Origin: Pectinatus frisingensis
Lineage (GTDB): Bacteria; Bacillota; Negativicutes; Selenomonadales; Selenomonadaceae
NCBI RefSeq assembly: GCF_015732285.1
Contig: NZ_WIQU01000065.1
Location: 9,058 to 73,057, forward strand
Direction of reading: 5' to 3'
DNA: 64,000 nucleotides
The notes below the pieces were generated by a model. It was not told where the DNA came from, did no database searches, and saw only the letters and a list, made by a program, of their open reading frames with translations. This document shows, in pieces, positions 44,887-53,324 of the stretch. Every line of letters begins with the position of its first letter. Positions within the stretch are counted from its first letter, which is position 1. The translations under genes were made by a program, and so were the position numbers.

Positions 44887-46200
44887 TTACCTGCTTCTTC
44901 TGCGCAGAACTCTTTTAAAATGTTCATTTTTCCCTCTGCCCAGATAACTCCTGGCAAACATATGCGGAATAGCTACCCCTACAGCTATTGCTAATATAGT
45001 AAGATTAGCTGTAATACCACTTTGAAACACCTTTATAAAAGAATTTACATCTATGATATTTATATTAATAATACCGAACATCAATCGATACATAAAAACT
45101 CCAGGAATCATCGGAATTACTGAGGGAAGCGTTATTACATGAATAGGCGTATGGACATAATGAACTGCTTTTATAGCTATAAAGCTGACTATCATTGCTC
45201 CGGCAAATGATCCTGTAGGCAATCCCATTCCCAATCCAATATTTATAAAATTCCTTGTACAAACCGAAATCATTCCCCCCAAAGCAACCACCCATAATAA
45301 GCGTTTTGGTACGTTGAAAATCGTTGAAAAACCTACTGAGGCAATTGCCGCCGCAATACCATAAACTAAATATGGACCACTCGGTTGTGTATTTATCATC
45401 GTAAAATCTTCTACCTGACATAACCTAATGGCAAATACTATGCCAAAACTCATACTGAACACCATCAATATTGTATTTACCGCTCTGGTCATACCGGAGA
45501 CAATATAATTGTCCAGCATATCCTCTACTGAATTTATCAATGGTATCCCCGGAACAATAAACAAGGCACATGCTAAAAGCGGGTGCCATGGTGTCGCAGA
45601 CCCTGGCAGGAAATGAACAAAGTACGCTAATATTGTAGACGCAAATGAAGCAATTGCTATTGAAGCATAGGGATTTATCGAAAACTTGCGACAATATCGG
45701 CGAACTTCAAACCCCAATGAGGCACAAACGGCCGTGTACAAAAATGCTGCCCAATCCCCACCAAATAATTTACAAAAACCACCACATGCTAATCCTGCCC
45801 CCAAAGCAATAAATACCCGCGAATATTGCTTTTTTGCATACATTATTGCTTTTAAATCTCGTTCATAATCTTCCAATGTATAATTTTTCTTTATAGCACG
45901 CCATGATAATTTGCTGACTGCGGATATTTTTGTCATGTCTACACCATGTTTTATACATTTTTGAAACTTAGTAACCGATTGGTTATCACCATTTATATTC
46001 ACCATTATAGTTGTATATGTGATATGAATATGGAACGCATCGAGATTAATTCTCATAAAAGCTGCCACCCGCTTCATAGTGCGTGTAATACGATTCGTAT
46101 CAGCAGCATTCTCCATCAATATTTGCCCTGTTTTCAAAATAAGTGTCAATTTCTTATCTATTGCAAAATATGGATCATTTACATCCAATCTATTTACCAT
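44887..46200 (-). CDS. Threonine/serine exporter, ThrE family (fused form)
   Basis: This 437-residue membrane protein is a one-chain ThrE-type exporter. An N-terminal soluble region (about 1-115) leads to about ten membrane segments spanning the DUF1212 and DUF3815 halves. The family motif IVPGIPLINSVEDML near 222-236 is present. It would export threonine, serine or small peptides by proton motive force. The gene is convergent to the PTS operon and divergent from a LysR gene 500 bases away, which may regulate it. Confidence 0.85.
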   Translation of the reverse strand: MVNRLDVNDPYFAIDKKLTLILKTGQILMENAADTNRITRTMKRVAAFMRINLDAFHIHITYTTIMVNINGDNQSVTKFQKCIKHGVDMTKISAVSKLSWRAIKKNYTLEDYERDLKAIMYAKKQYSRVFIALGAGLACGGFCKLFGGDWAAFLYTAVCASLGFEVRRYCRKFSINPYASIAIASFASTILAYFVHFLPGSATPWHPLLACALFIVPGIPLINSVEDMLDNYIVSGMTRAVNTILMVFSMSFGIVFAIRLCQVEDFTMINTQPSGPYLVYGIAAAIASVGFSTIFNVPKRLLWVVALGGMISVCTRNFINIGLGMGLPTGSFAGAMIVSFIAIKAVHYVHTPIHVITLPSVIPMIPGVFMYRLMFGIININIIDVNSFIKVFQSGITANLTILAIAVGVAIPHMFARSYLGRGKNEHFKRVLRRRSR

Positions 46201-46700
46201 ACTATCATTCCTCTAATAATGTATTTTGTATAATATATACATAATGAAACAAAACCTTTATATGAAATCATGAACACATTTTATTTTATATATATTGTGT
46301 ATTAATCGCCATTATATATTTATCAACCGAATTTTATTATATGGAGGTATATATTTTTTTTCAACTAAATTTATATGATTTATAATTATCGTAATAATAC
46401 CCATAATACATAATACAATAATTAAAACTTCCACTGTACCCTGTTCTATGGTATCTCATATATATTATCTTACGCATATTTAACAGTAATTTCAATTTAC
46501 CATAATAATTTATATTATATTTACTAAAACAATCATTTAGGAATATTATAATATTCCTAAATGTAATAAAAATATTTACTATTAATATAATATATATAAT
46601 CTGCTAATTTATGTTATAATTTATATTGATTTAATTTTTCATCACAGATGCATACAGTAATTATTATGATGATTAAATATCATAACCTGAGGGGATATAA
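46201..46700. other. 500-base AT-rich spacer between thrE-like and lysR genes
   Basis: This is the longest gene-free stretch in the window and is extremely AT-rich. It holds a perfect 30-bp palindrome at 46534-46563 and an extended -10 promoter TGT-TATAAT (46615-46620) for the lysR gene. I saw no open frame, tRNA or recognisable riboswitch in it. Confidence 0.6.
46534..46563. repeat. Perfect 30-bp palindrome
   Basis: The half CATTTAGGAATATTA (46534-46548) is followed without any spacer by its exact reverse complement (46549-46563). It lies about 50 bases upstream of the lysR -10 box, in the divergent lysR/thrE spacer. It could be a regulator binding site for a dimer or tetramer. Confidence 0.85.
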
Positions 46701-47576
46701 ATGGAATTTCAACAGTTAGAATATTTTTTGGCCATTGCTCATATCGGTAACTTTACCAAAGCCGCTAAATCGGTATCAATAACGCAATCGGCTTTAAGTC
46801 GTTCTATTATACGATTAGAAAAAGAACTTGGTGTCCAACTGTTGAACCGCAACGCCAAAGAAGTAACTTTGACCAACTACGGTGAAATGCTGCTGACTCA
46901 TGCAGAGCGGATAGTCAAAGAAGAAACAGCCGCAAAAATGGAAATTGACAATTCAGATCGTCAAACAATAAATCTATCATTTCTTCATTCATTGGGAAGC
47001 TACATCGTTCCACGGCTTATAAGCCAATTCAGAAAAACCTATCCTCAATGCCGATTCAGACTTAATCAGGACAATTCAACCATACTGACCGAACAACTGA
47101 TAAAGGGAAAAACCGATTTATGTATATGTTCTAATATACTAATGAGCGAAACAGTTGGCTGGCTGCCTTTATGCTCTGAAGAACTATTTGTCATTGTTCC
47201 TTTGAATCATCCTTTAGCCAAACGAACTACCGTTACTTTAAAAGAAATTGCCGAGGAATCTTTTATAACTTTAAAACCATTTTATGGGCTTCGCCTTTTG
47301 GCAAATCAACTTTTTGACATGGCCGGTGTCATACCGCACATCGAATTCGAAGGTGATGAGATAGTGACAGTAGCTAATTTAGTTGCAGCCGATCTTGGTG
47401 TCTCACTTATTCCGATGATTCCCGGATTGGACAGACTAAATCTCAAATTTCTAAAGCTATCATCACCACATTGCCGCAGAACTATCGGCATAGCTTGGGA
47501 TACCAGCAGAATATTACCACCATTGGTTTATAAATTTCAAAAATTTGCTCTCGACAGTTTTTCCAGCGACCAATAA
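46701..47576 (+). CDS. LysR family transcriptional regulator
   Basis: This 291-residue regulator has an N-terminal LysR helix-turn-helix (MEFQQLEYFLAIAHIGNFTKAAKSVSITQSALSRSI..., residues 1-60). A periplasmic-binding-protein-like effector domain follows (about 90-290). The GAGGGG site precedes the ATG. The closest divergent gene is the ThrE-like exporter, and LysR proteins often control their divergent neighbour, so an amino acid or related effector is plausible. Its own terminator follows. Confidence 0.9.
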   Translation: MEFQQLEYFLAIAHIGNFTKAAKSVSITQSALSRSIIRLEKELGVQLLNRNAKEVTLTNYGEMLLTHAERIVKEETAAKMEIDNSDRQTINLSFLHSLGSYIVPRLISQFRKTYPQCRFRLNQDNSTILTEQLIKGKTDLCICSNILMSETVGWLPLCSEELFVIVPLNHPLAKRTTVTLKEIAEESFITLKPFYGLRLLANQLFDMAGVIPHIEFEGDEIVTVANLVAADLGVSLIPMIPGLDRLNLKFLKLSSPHCRRTIGIAWDTSRILPPLVYKFQKFALDSFSSDQ

Positions 47577-47585
47577 ACATATACT

Positions 47586-47612
47586 AAGCCGCGTAATTTG
47601 CGGCTTTTATTA
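47586..47612 (+). terminator. Terminator after the lysR-type gene
   Basis: AAGCCGC (47586-47592) and GCGGCTT (47600-47606) form a stem with a 7-base loop, followed by TTATTATTT on the plus strand. It lies ten bases past the stop codon. Confidence 0.85.
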
Positions 47613-47644
47613 TTTATTTAAAAATCAACGAGGTGACGACTATC

Positions 47645-48475
47645 ATGCCTGAAATGCCTGAAGTAGAAAGTATACGACGCACATTAAATAAAAATATTCG
47701 AGACAAAAATATTAAAAGTATCAATATTTTATTACCACGATTGATAAAATTTCCCGATCCTGATATTTATAAGCATCGGGTGACTGGCAATAAAATAAAT
47801 AATCTGACACGGCGCGGTAAATATCTAATCATGCATCTGGATAATGGAGTAATGGCTATTTTCCATCTGCGGATGACCGGACGTCTATGCTATGTAAAAA
47901 AAGGCACTTCAGAAGACAAATACAAACGGATAATTTTTAATCTGGATAATAATGATAAATTGATTTATGCCGATACACGTACCTTAGGAACACTATATGC
48001 TATAAAACCAGAAGAAATAAATAAAATCAGCGGTTTATATACATTGGGCTGCGAACCTTTATCCAAAGAGTTTACACTAAAGTATCTGCGTGAAAAATTA
48101 AAAAACTCTCACGGAAAAATTAAACCTTTTTTGTTAAACCAAAAAAATATTGCCGGACTTGGCAATATTTATGTTGATGAATCTTTGTTTCTGTCTGGTA
48201 TAAATCCCAAACAAAATTGTAATACAGTCTCTCTCAATCAAATAAAGCTGCTGCATACAGCTATAAATAAAGTAATCGGCGATGGTATTCGCGACGGCGG
48301 CACTACCTTTCGTGACTATGTGAACGGTGACGGCAACAAGGGTACCCATCAAAATAATTTATTTGTTTATGGTCGTGACAAAATGGCCTGTCAAAAATGT
48401 GGTACAATAATAGAAAAAATTAAGGTTGGCGGGCGTGGTACCTGTTACTGCCCAAAATGCCAAAAATTACGATAA
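47645..48475 (+). CDS. mutM: Formamidopyrimidine-DNA glycosylase
   Basis: This 277-residue repair enzyme removes 8-oxoguanine and formamidopyrimidines from DNA. Pro2 of MPEMPEVE is the Schiff-base nucleophile, which fixes the start at 47645. The helix-two-turn-helix has QKNIAGLGNIYVDE, and the C-terminal zinc finger is C-x2-C-x16-C-x2-C ending GRGTCYCPKCQ. It leads a mutM-coaE-slt cluster, an arrangement known from other Firmicutes, where polA often precedes mutM; polA is absent here. Confidence 0.95.
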   Translation: MPEMPEVESIRRTLNKNIRDKNIKSINILLPRLIKFPDPDIYKHRVTGNKINNLTRRGKYLIMHLDNGVMAIFHLRMTGRLCYVKKGTSEDKYKRIIFNLDNNDKLIYADTRTLGTLYAIKPEEINKISGLYTLGCEPLSKEFTLKYLREKLKNSHGKIKPFLLNQKNIAGLGNIYVDESLFLSGINPKQNCNTVSLNQIKLLHTAINKVIGDGIRDGGTTFRDYVNGDGNKGTHQNNLFVYGRDKMACQKCGTIIEKIKVGGRGTCYCPKCQKLR

Positions 48476-48493
48476 TAAACGTAGGTGCATCAT

Positions 48494-49114
48494 ATGTATA
48501 AAATTGGTCTGACAGGCGGCATTGCCTGCGGAAAAACAACTATATGCTCATTCTTACAAGAATTTGGTGCCAGCATAATTGATACTGATAAAATAGCCCA
48601 TGAATTGGCTTGTCCTGAAAATTCACTATGGCAGGCGTACTATGCTCATTTTGGCGAGAAAATATTACTTAATGATAAAACCTTGAATCGCCGCCTCATC
48701 GGTAATATCGTTTTTTCAAATTCTACGGAAAAAAATTGGTTAAACAAAACCAGCCATCCGCTTATTTTAGCTGAAGTAAAAAAAAGAATCACCAGACTAA
48801 CCGATTTGGGCATAAAAATTGTCATTTTAGATGTGCCTTTATTATATGAAATTGGCTGGGATAGATTTGTCGACGAAACATGGGTTGTCTATGTTGACAA
48901 AAAAACTCAGCTTAACCGTCTACGGCAACGCAACAGTTACACCTTTGCTGAAGCCAGGCATCGTATACAGTCTCAAATGCCTTTATCACGCAAAATAAAA
49001 TATGCTGACAAGGTAATCAATACGGGCAATCCGTTACTTATAAATAAAAAAAATACTTATAAATTATGGACAGCTCTACAGCAAAAGCTGGAGAAGATAA
49101 ATGAACAGCAATAA
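48494..49114 (+). CDS. coaE: Dephospho-CoA kinase
   Basis: This 206-residue kinase makes the last step of coenzyme A synthesis. The P-loop GGIACGKTT is near residues 8-16. The DTDKIAHEL lid and the VLDVPLLYEIG Walker-B-like segment are present. The ATG at 48494 lies six bases past AGGTG, while an earlier in-frame GTG is part of that site. It overlaps the next gene by 14 bases, so the two are translated together. Confidence 0.94.
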   Translation: MYKIGLTGGIACGKTTICSFLQEFGASIIDTDKIAHELACPENSLWQAYYAHFGEKILLNDKTLNRRLIGNIVFSNSTEKNWLNKTSHPLILAEVKKRITRLTDLGIKIVILDVPLLYEIGWDRFVDETWVVYVDKKTQLNRLRQRNSYTFAEARHRIQSQMPLSRKIKYADKVINTGNPLLINKKNTYKLWTALQQKLEKINEQQ

Positions 49115-49727
49115 TCACAAATCGACACTCGATTATATACTAAAAACAGCACAAGGCTTTCTTATAATTATGATATTTTTATCAGTGGTTTTTGCTGGTA
49201 TTTACGAAGGACTGCAAACACATGTAATCGAAAAAGTAGAAAAAAAATATCTTTATCCTTATCCTTATGAAATTACTATTGAAAAATATGCCAGACAATA
49301 CAATATTGATGATTCCCTAGTTGCAGGAATAGTATTGGCAGAAAGCCGTTTTATCCCCGATGCAAAATCGCATCGCGGCGCTATTGGTTTAATGCAGATA
49401 ATGCCGGAAACGGGCCGATGGATAGCCAGCAATATTGATGATAAAACTTATAACGACAACAAACTCTATGATCCTGAAACTAACATTCACTATGGCGTAT
49501 GGTACCTATCTTTTTTAATGAAAGAATTTAACCGCAATGAAATTTTAACGATTGCTGCCTATAATGCCGGACACGGACAAATAGAGAAATGGCGCAATAC
49601 ATACAGCTGGAACAGCAGCTTTGACGACTATAATAAAATTCCGTTTAAAGAAACACGTGATTATGTCCAGAAAGTGTTAAATAACAAGAAATCCTATCAA
49701 AAATTATATCGCGATAAAGAATTTTAA
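49101..49727 (+). CDS. Membrane-anchored lytic transglycosylase (Slt type)
   Basis: This 208-residue protein has an N-terminal membrane anchor (about 17-37) and an extracellular SLT domain (about 55-200). The catalytic glutamate lies in AESRF near 82, followed by GAIGLMQIMPETG and AAYNAGHGQIEKW. It cleaves the glycan strand of peptidoglycan with anhydro-sugar formation. The GGAGAAG site lies within the end of coaE. Its partners in division or growth are not evident. Confidence 0.9.
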   Translation: MNSNNHKSTLDYILKTAQGFLIIMIFLSVVFAGIYEGLQTHVIEKVEKKYLYPYPYEITIEKYARQYNIDDSLVAGIVLAESRFIPDAKSHRGAIGLMQIMPETGRWIASNIDDKTYNDNKLYDPETNIHYGVWYLSFLMKEFNRNEILTIAAYNAGHGQIEKWRNTYSWNSSFDDYNKIPFKETRDYVQKVLNNKKSYQKLYRDKEF

Positions 49728-49730
49728 TAT

Positions 49731-49759
49731 TTGACAACCTAATATCTATGTGCTATGAT
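49731..49759 (+). promoter_or_regulatory. Promoter of the pyr operon
   Basis: TTGACA (49731-49736) and TATGAT (49754-49759) are 17 bases apart, with a TG one base before the -10 box. It starts four bases after the slt stop. Transcription would begin near 49766 and run through the PyrR attenuator. Confidence 0.85.
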
Positions 49760-49777
49760 TTGAAAAATGCAATATGG

Positions 49778-49878
49778 CCCTTTAATATAATCCAGCGAGG
49801 TTGAAAGGGAAATCAAAAGTATATCATCATCAAGATAGCTGTGCTTTCTTATGCCTTGCGCATAAGAAAGCTTTTTTT
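49778..49878 (+). promoter_or_regulatory. PyrR-dependent attenuator leader
   Basis: Bases 49778-49809 form a hairpin closed by CCCTTT/AAAGGG with the internal sequence AATCCAGCGAGGTT, which matches the PyrR-binding pattern (ARUCCAGNGAGGYU). It is followed by a perfect 12-bp terminator stem (49843-49854 with 49860-49871) and seven T residues. With UMP high, PyrR would hold the first hairpin and let the terminator form. pyrR itself is not in the window. Confidence 0.88.
49843..49878 (+). terminator. Attenuator terminator ahead of pyrB
   Basis: GCTTTCTTATGC and its exact complement form a 12-bp stem with loop CTTGC, followed by TTTTTTT (49872-49878). The pyrB start lies 26 bases on. Confidence 0.9.
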
Positions 49879-49903
49879 ATATATAAATTTAAAAGGAGCA
49901 ACT

Positions 49904-50866
49904 ATGGTGGAAAACAAAACGGCTTCATTATGTGGAAAGAATATTCTGGGTCTGGAATATTTTTCCCAGGAAGAAATCGAATCAGTCCTTCAAACGGCAG
50001 TGGAAATGAAAAACATTATTCATCGCGATATCAAAAAAGTTCCTACCCTGCGCGGCAAAGCAATCGTAAATTTATTTTACGAACCAAGTACACGAACACG
50101 CACATCATTTGAACTAGCCGGAAAATATTTAGGGGCAGACGTAATAAACATAACTGCCGGTTCCAGTAGCATCGTCAAAGGAGAAAGCTTACGGGATACA
50201 TTGCTCACCATAGAAGATATGGGCATTGATGCCATCGTTATGAGGCATAAAGCAGAAGGTGCTGCCGAATACGCAGCAAAAATTGTAAAACCCGTAATAA
50301 TCAATGCCGGCGACGGAGCACATGCCCATCCTTCGCAAGGGCTCTTAAATTTATTTACTATCCGCCAGTATAAAGGTGATTTTAAAGGATTAAAATACGC
50401 TATACTCGGTGACATTTCTCATAGCCGTGTAGCTAGAAGTGATATATGGGGAATGCGAAAAATGGGTATAGAAGTACATCTGGCAGGACCACGTACTTTG
50501 ATACCACGCTTCTTGTACAAAGAAAAAGGCATCTTTATTCATGATCATATTGAAGATGCTATTAAAAATGCTGACGTCATAAATGTATTGCGCATACAGA
50601 CAGAACGGCAAAAATCCGGTCTTTTCCCATCGACCCGTGAATATGCCCGCATTTTCGGCCTCAACGAACAAAGATTATCATTAGCCAAAAAAGATGTCCT
50701 AGTAATGCACCCCGGTCCTATGAATAAAGGCTGGGAAATTTCTCCCCAGATCGCCTACAGTACTCATTCGGCCATCCAAGAACAGGTAAAAAACGGTGTA
50801 GCTGTGCGCATGGCACTTTTAGCCCTTGTTTTAACAGGAGGAAAACATGATGAAATTATTGCTTAA
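49904..50866 (+). CDS. pyrB: Aspartate carbamoyltransferase catalytic subunit
   Basis: This 320-residue enzyme joins carbamoyl phosphate and aspartate, the first committed step of pyrimidine synthesis. The carbamoyl-phosphate motif PSTRTRTSFE is near 60-69, and HPSQGLLNL near 145 completes the active site. The start at 49904 follows AAAGGAG; an in-frame ATG in the terminator region is not used. No pyrI regulatory subunit is present, as usual for Firmicutes. The stop overlaps pyrC by 20 bases. Confidence 0.95.
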   Translation: MVENKTASLCGKNILGLEYFSQEEIESVLQTAVEMKNIIHRDIKKVPTLRGKAIVNLFYEPSTRTRTSFELAGKYLGADVINITAGSSSIVKGESLRDTLLTIEDMGIDAIVMRHKAEGAAEYAAKIVKPVIINAGDGAHAHPSQGLLNLFTIRQYKGDFKGLKYAILGDISHSRVARSDIWGMRKMGIEVHLAGPRTLIPRFLYKEKGIFIHDHIEDAIKNADVINVLRIQTERQKSGLFPSTREYARIFGLNEQRLSLAKKDVLVMHPGPMNKGWEISPQIAYSTHSAIQEQVKNGVAVRMALLALVLTGGKHDEIIA

Positions 50867-52139
50867 AGGCGGCAAAGTTATCGACCCAGCCAACAACATA
50901 AATAAAATTGCCGACGTTCTTATAGAAAATGGTAAAATCACTGATATAAGAGAAAATTTATCTATAGATGACGGTAAAACAATTGATGTAACCGACAAAA
51001 TCGTCGTTCCCGGTTTAATTGACATGCATACCCATATGCGTGAACCTGGTCAGGAAGCCAAGGAAGATTTTGTCTCAGGATCACGTGCTGCAGCAGCCGG
51101 AGGCTATACTACTATAGCCTCTATGCCCAACACCAAACCGGTTGTGGACAGTTCCATTATAATAAAAGGACTTAAACAACGTGCCGCAACAGATGCCATT
51201 GTTAATATTGAAATCATCGGTGCACTGACCAAAGGGCAAAAAGGTATGGAATTAGCTGAAATCGGTGACATGAGCCAGGCTGGAGCTGTTGCTTTTTCCG
51301 ATGACGGTCACTATGTACAAAACTCTAAAGTCCTATTAAATGGTCTCGACTATCTGCGTCCTTTCGATAAAATAATCATCTCACATGCCGAAGAAACATC
51401 CCTCGTAGAAGACGGTGTAATGAATGAAGGCAAAAAAAGCGCTATGCTCGGTTTAAATGGTCGTCCAACAGTAGCTGAAGACATTGCCGTAATGCGTGAT
51501 ATTCTGCTGGCTGAATATGCTGATGCCCCAATCCATATCGCCCATATCAGTACCCGACACGCCATTGAACTCGTCCGTCAGGCTAAACAGCGCGGCATAA
51601 AGGTGTCTGCAGAAGTCACACCGCATCATCTCACTATGACTGAAGATATGGTCGATATCACCGATTCATGCACAAAAGTAAATCCGCCGTTGCGCACAAC
51701 AGAAGACACTGATGCTGCTGTAACCGGGCTACTTGATGGTACAATTGATGCTATCGTAACAGATCATTCACCTCATGCTGAGGAAGAAAAAGATAAAGAA
51801 TATCAATACGCCCCAAGCGGTTTTCCCGGACTTGAAACCGCTTTAGGGGTTCTTCTGACCGATCTTTACCACACCGGTAAAATTACTCTACCATTGCTTA
51901 TTGAAAAAATGACGGCAGGACCCGCCAAACTTTTCAAGTTAAATAAAGGCACGTTAAGTAAAAATTCAACGGCGGATATCACCGTAATCGATACCCAAAA
52001 AGAATGGACAGTTGATAATACTAAGTTTTATACAAGAGGCACCCACTCCCCATTTGTCGGCAGAAAACTTAAGGGTAAAGCCATCATGACCATAGTTTCT
52101 GGAAGAATAATTATGCAAAATGGTATAATTATAGATTAA
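50847..52139 (+). CDS. pyrC: Dihydroorotase
   Basis: This 430-residue zinc hydrolase cyclises carbamoyl-aspartate to dihydroorotate. The metal motif DMHTHMREPGQEAKEDF near 59-75 and the later AEVTPHHL and DHSPHAEEEK are those of class I dihydroorotases. AGGAGG lies five and eight bases before two tandem ATGs. Its start lies inside pyrB, so the two are coupled. carA follows after a 115-base leader. Confidence 0.95.
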   Translation: MMKLLLKGGKVIDPANNINKIADVLIENGKITDIRENLSIDDGKTIDVTDKIVVPGLIDMHTHMREPGQEAKEDFVSGSRAAAAGGYTTIASMPNTKPVVDSSIIIKGLKQRAATDAIVNIEIIGALTKGQKGMELAEIGDMSQAGAVAFSDDGHYVQNSKVLLNGLDYLRPFDKIIISHAEETSLVEDGVMNEGKKSAMLGLNGRPTVAEDIAVMRDILLAEYADAPIHIAHISTRHAIELVRQAKQRGIKVSAEVTPHHLTMTEDMVDITDSCTKVNPPLRTTEDTDAAVTGLLDGTIDAIVTDHSPHAEEEKDKEYQYAPSGFPGLETALGVLLTDLYHTGKITLPLLIEKMTAGPAKLFKLNKGTLSKNSTADITVIDTQKEWTVDNTKFYTRGTHSPFVGRKLKGKAIMTIVSGRIIMQNGIIID

Positions 52140-52254
52140 AATATATTATAATATAAATAAGCTAATTCATGCATCGCCTTTCGATAATATTTATTTCGTC
52201 AAAAGGCTGTGATATGAGAATATGCATACTGATAATCTTCGGAGGTGCTTTTAT
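52140..52254 (+). promoter_or_regulatory. Spacer with hairpin between pyrC and carA
   Basis: This 115-base gap is the only sizeable one in the pyr operon. It contains GCCTTT (52176-52181) and AAAGGC (52202-52207) as the stem of a hairpin with ATC/GAT pairing outside. TATAAT boxes occur at 52124-52129 (inside pyrC) and 52147-52152. There is no T run, so it is not a terminator; an internal promoter or processing site is possible. Confidence 0.4.
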
Positions 52255-53322
52255 TTGAAGGGTAAATTAATACTGGAAGACGGTAGTGTATTTACTGGTG
52301 ACCTGCTTAGTGAAAAAACGGCTACCGGTGAAGTTGTATTTAATACAGGAATGACTGGTTACCAGGAAATACTGACAGATCCATCCTATTGTTCACAAAT
52401 AATAACATTGACCTATCCACTTATTGGCAATTACGGCACAGCCAATAAATTTAACCAAAGCCGTAAATGTTTTGCCCGTGGTTTCATAATCGGAGAACTT
52501 TGCGAAAGTGGCAGTAATTGGCAAAAAGAAAATGAACTAAGTGATTTTCTTAATGATAACGGTATTTCTTGTTTATATAATGTAGACACACGGGCACTGA
52601 CCCGACGTTTGCGCTCCGCTGGAACAATGAAAGGTATAATAGTTGCTGAAAATGCTTCAGCAGAAGAATGCAAAAAACTTATGGCTGTTCCTTTTGATAG
52701 ACAAACAGTGACCAAAGTAACTACGCCGGAAAAATATGTGTTGGAAGGTAATGGTCTGCACATTACAGCAATGGATTTCGGTGTTAAAAGGAACATGTTG
52801 GAGTCACTGCATGCCCGGGGCTGCAAAGTAACTGTTGTTCCTGCGCACACCAGTGCCAAAACTATCCTTGATCTTAACCCTGATGGAATATTTCTTTCAA
52901 ATGGTCCCGGCGACCCTAAAGATGTGCCGGAAATAATTGCCGTAATAAAGCAGCTTATCGGTAAAAAACCCATTTTTGGCATATGTCTGGGACATCAGCT
53001 TATAGCTTTAGCCTGCGGTGCCGACACTTATAAATTAAAATTTGGCCACCGCGGTTCCAATCAACCGGTAAAAGATTTGCGCACCGGCCGCGTATATATT
53101 TCTTCACAAAACCACGGTTATGCCGTAGATGAAGCTTCACTGCAAAATCTGCCCTTCAGTATCACTCATATATCAATGAATGACGGTACAGTAGAGGGAA
53201 TGCAGCACAACACTCTACCGCTGTTTTCTGTGCAGTACCACCCTGAAGCTTCTCCCGGACCCGATGATAATACCTACCTATTCGATGAATTTTGCACAAT
53301 GATGAAGAAGGGGGCAATATAA
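52255..53322 (+). CDS. carA: Carbamoyl-phosphate synthase small subunit
   Basis: This 355-residue subunit releases ammonia from glutamine for carbamoyl phosphate synthesis. The class I amidotransferase triad is visible: Cys in FGICLGHQL and His/Glu in YHPEASPGP. The TTG at 52255 is chosen as start since CGGAGGTG lies seven bases upstream and the protein then begins [10 protein letters not shown], as usual; an ATG at 52222 would precede the ribosome site. carB starts three bases after its stop. Confidence 0.94.
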   Translation: MKGKLILEDGSVFTGDLLSEKTATGEVVFNTGMTGYQEILTDPSYCSQIITLTYPLIGNYGTANKFNQSRKCFARGFIIGELCESGSNWQKENELSDFLNDNGISCLYNVDTRALTRRLRSAGTMKGIIVAENASAEECKKLMAVPFDRQTVTKVTTPEKYVLEGNGLHITAMDFGVKRNMLESLHARGCKVTVVPAHTSAKTILDLNPDGIFLSNGPGDPKDVPEIIAVIKQLIGKKPIFGICLGHQLIALACGADTYKLKFGHRGSNQPVKDLRTGRVYISSQNHGYAVDEASLQNLPFSITHISMNDGTVEGMQHNTLPLFSVQYHPEASPGPDDNTYLFDEFCTMMKKGAI

Positions 53323-53324
53323 TC

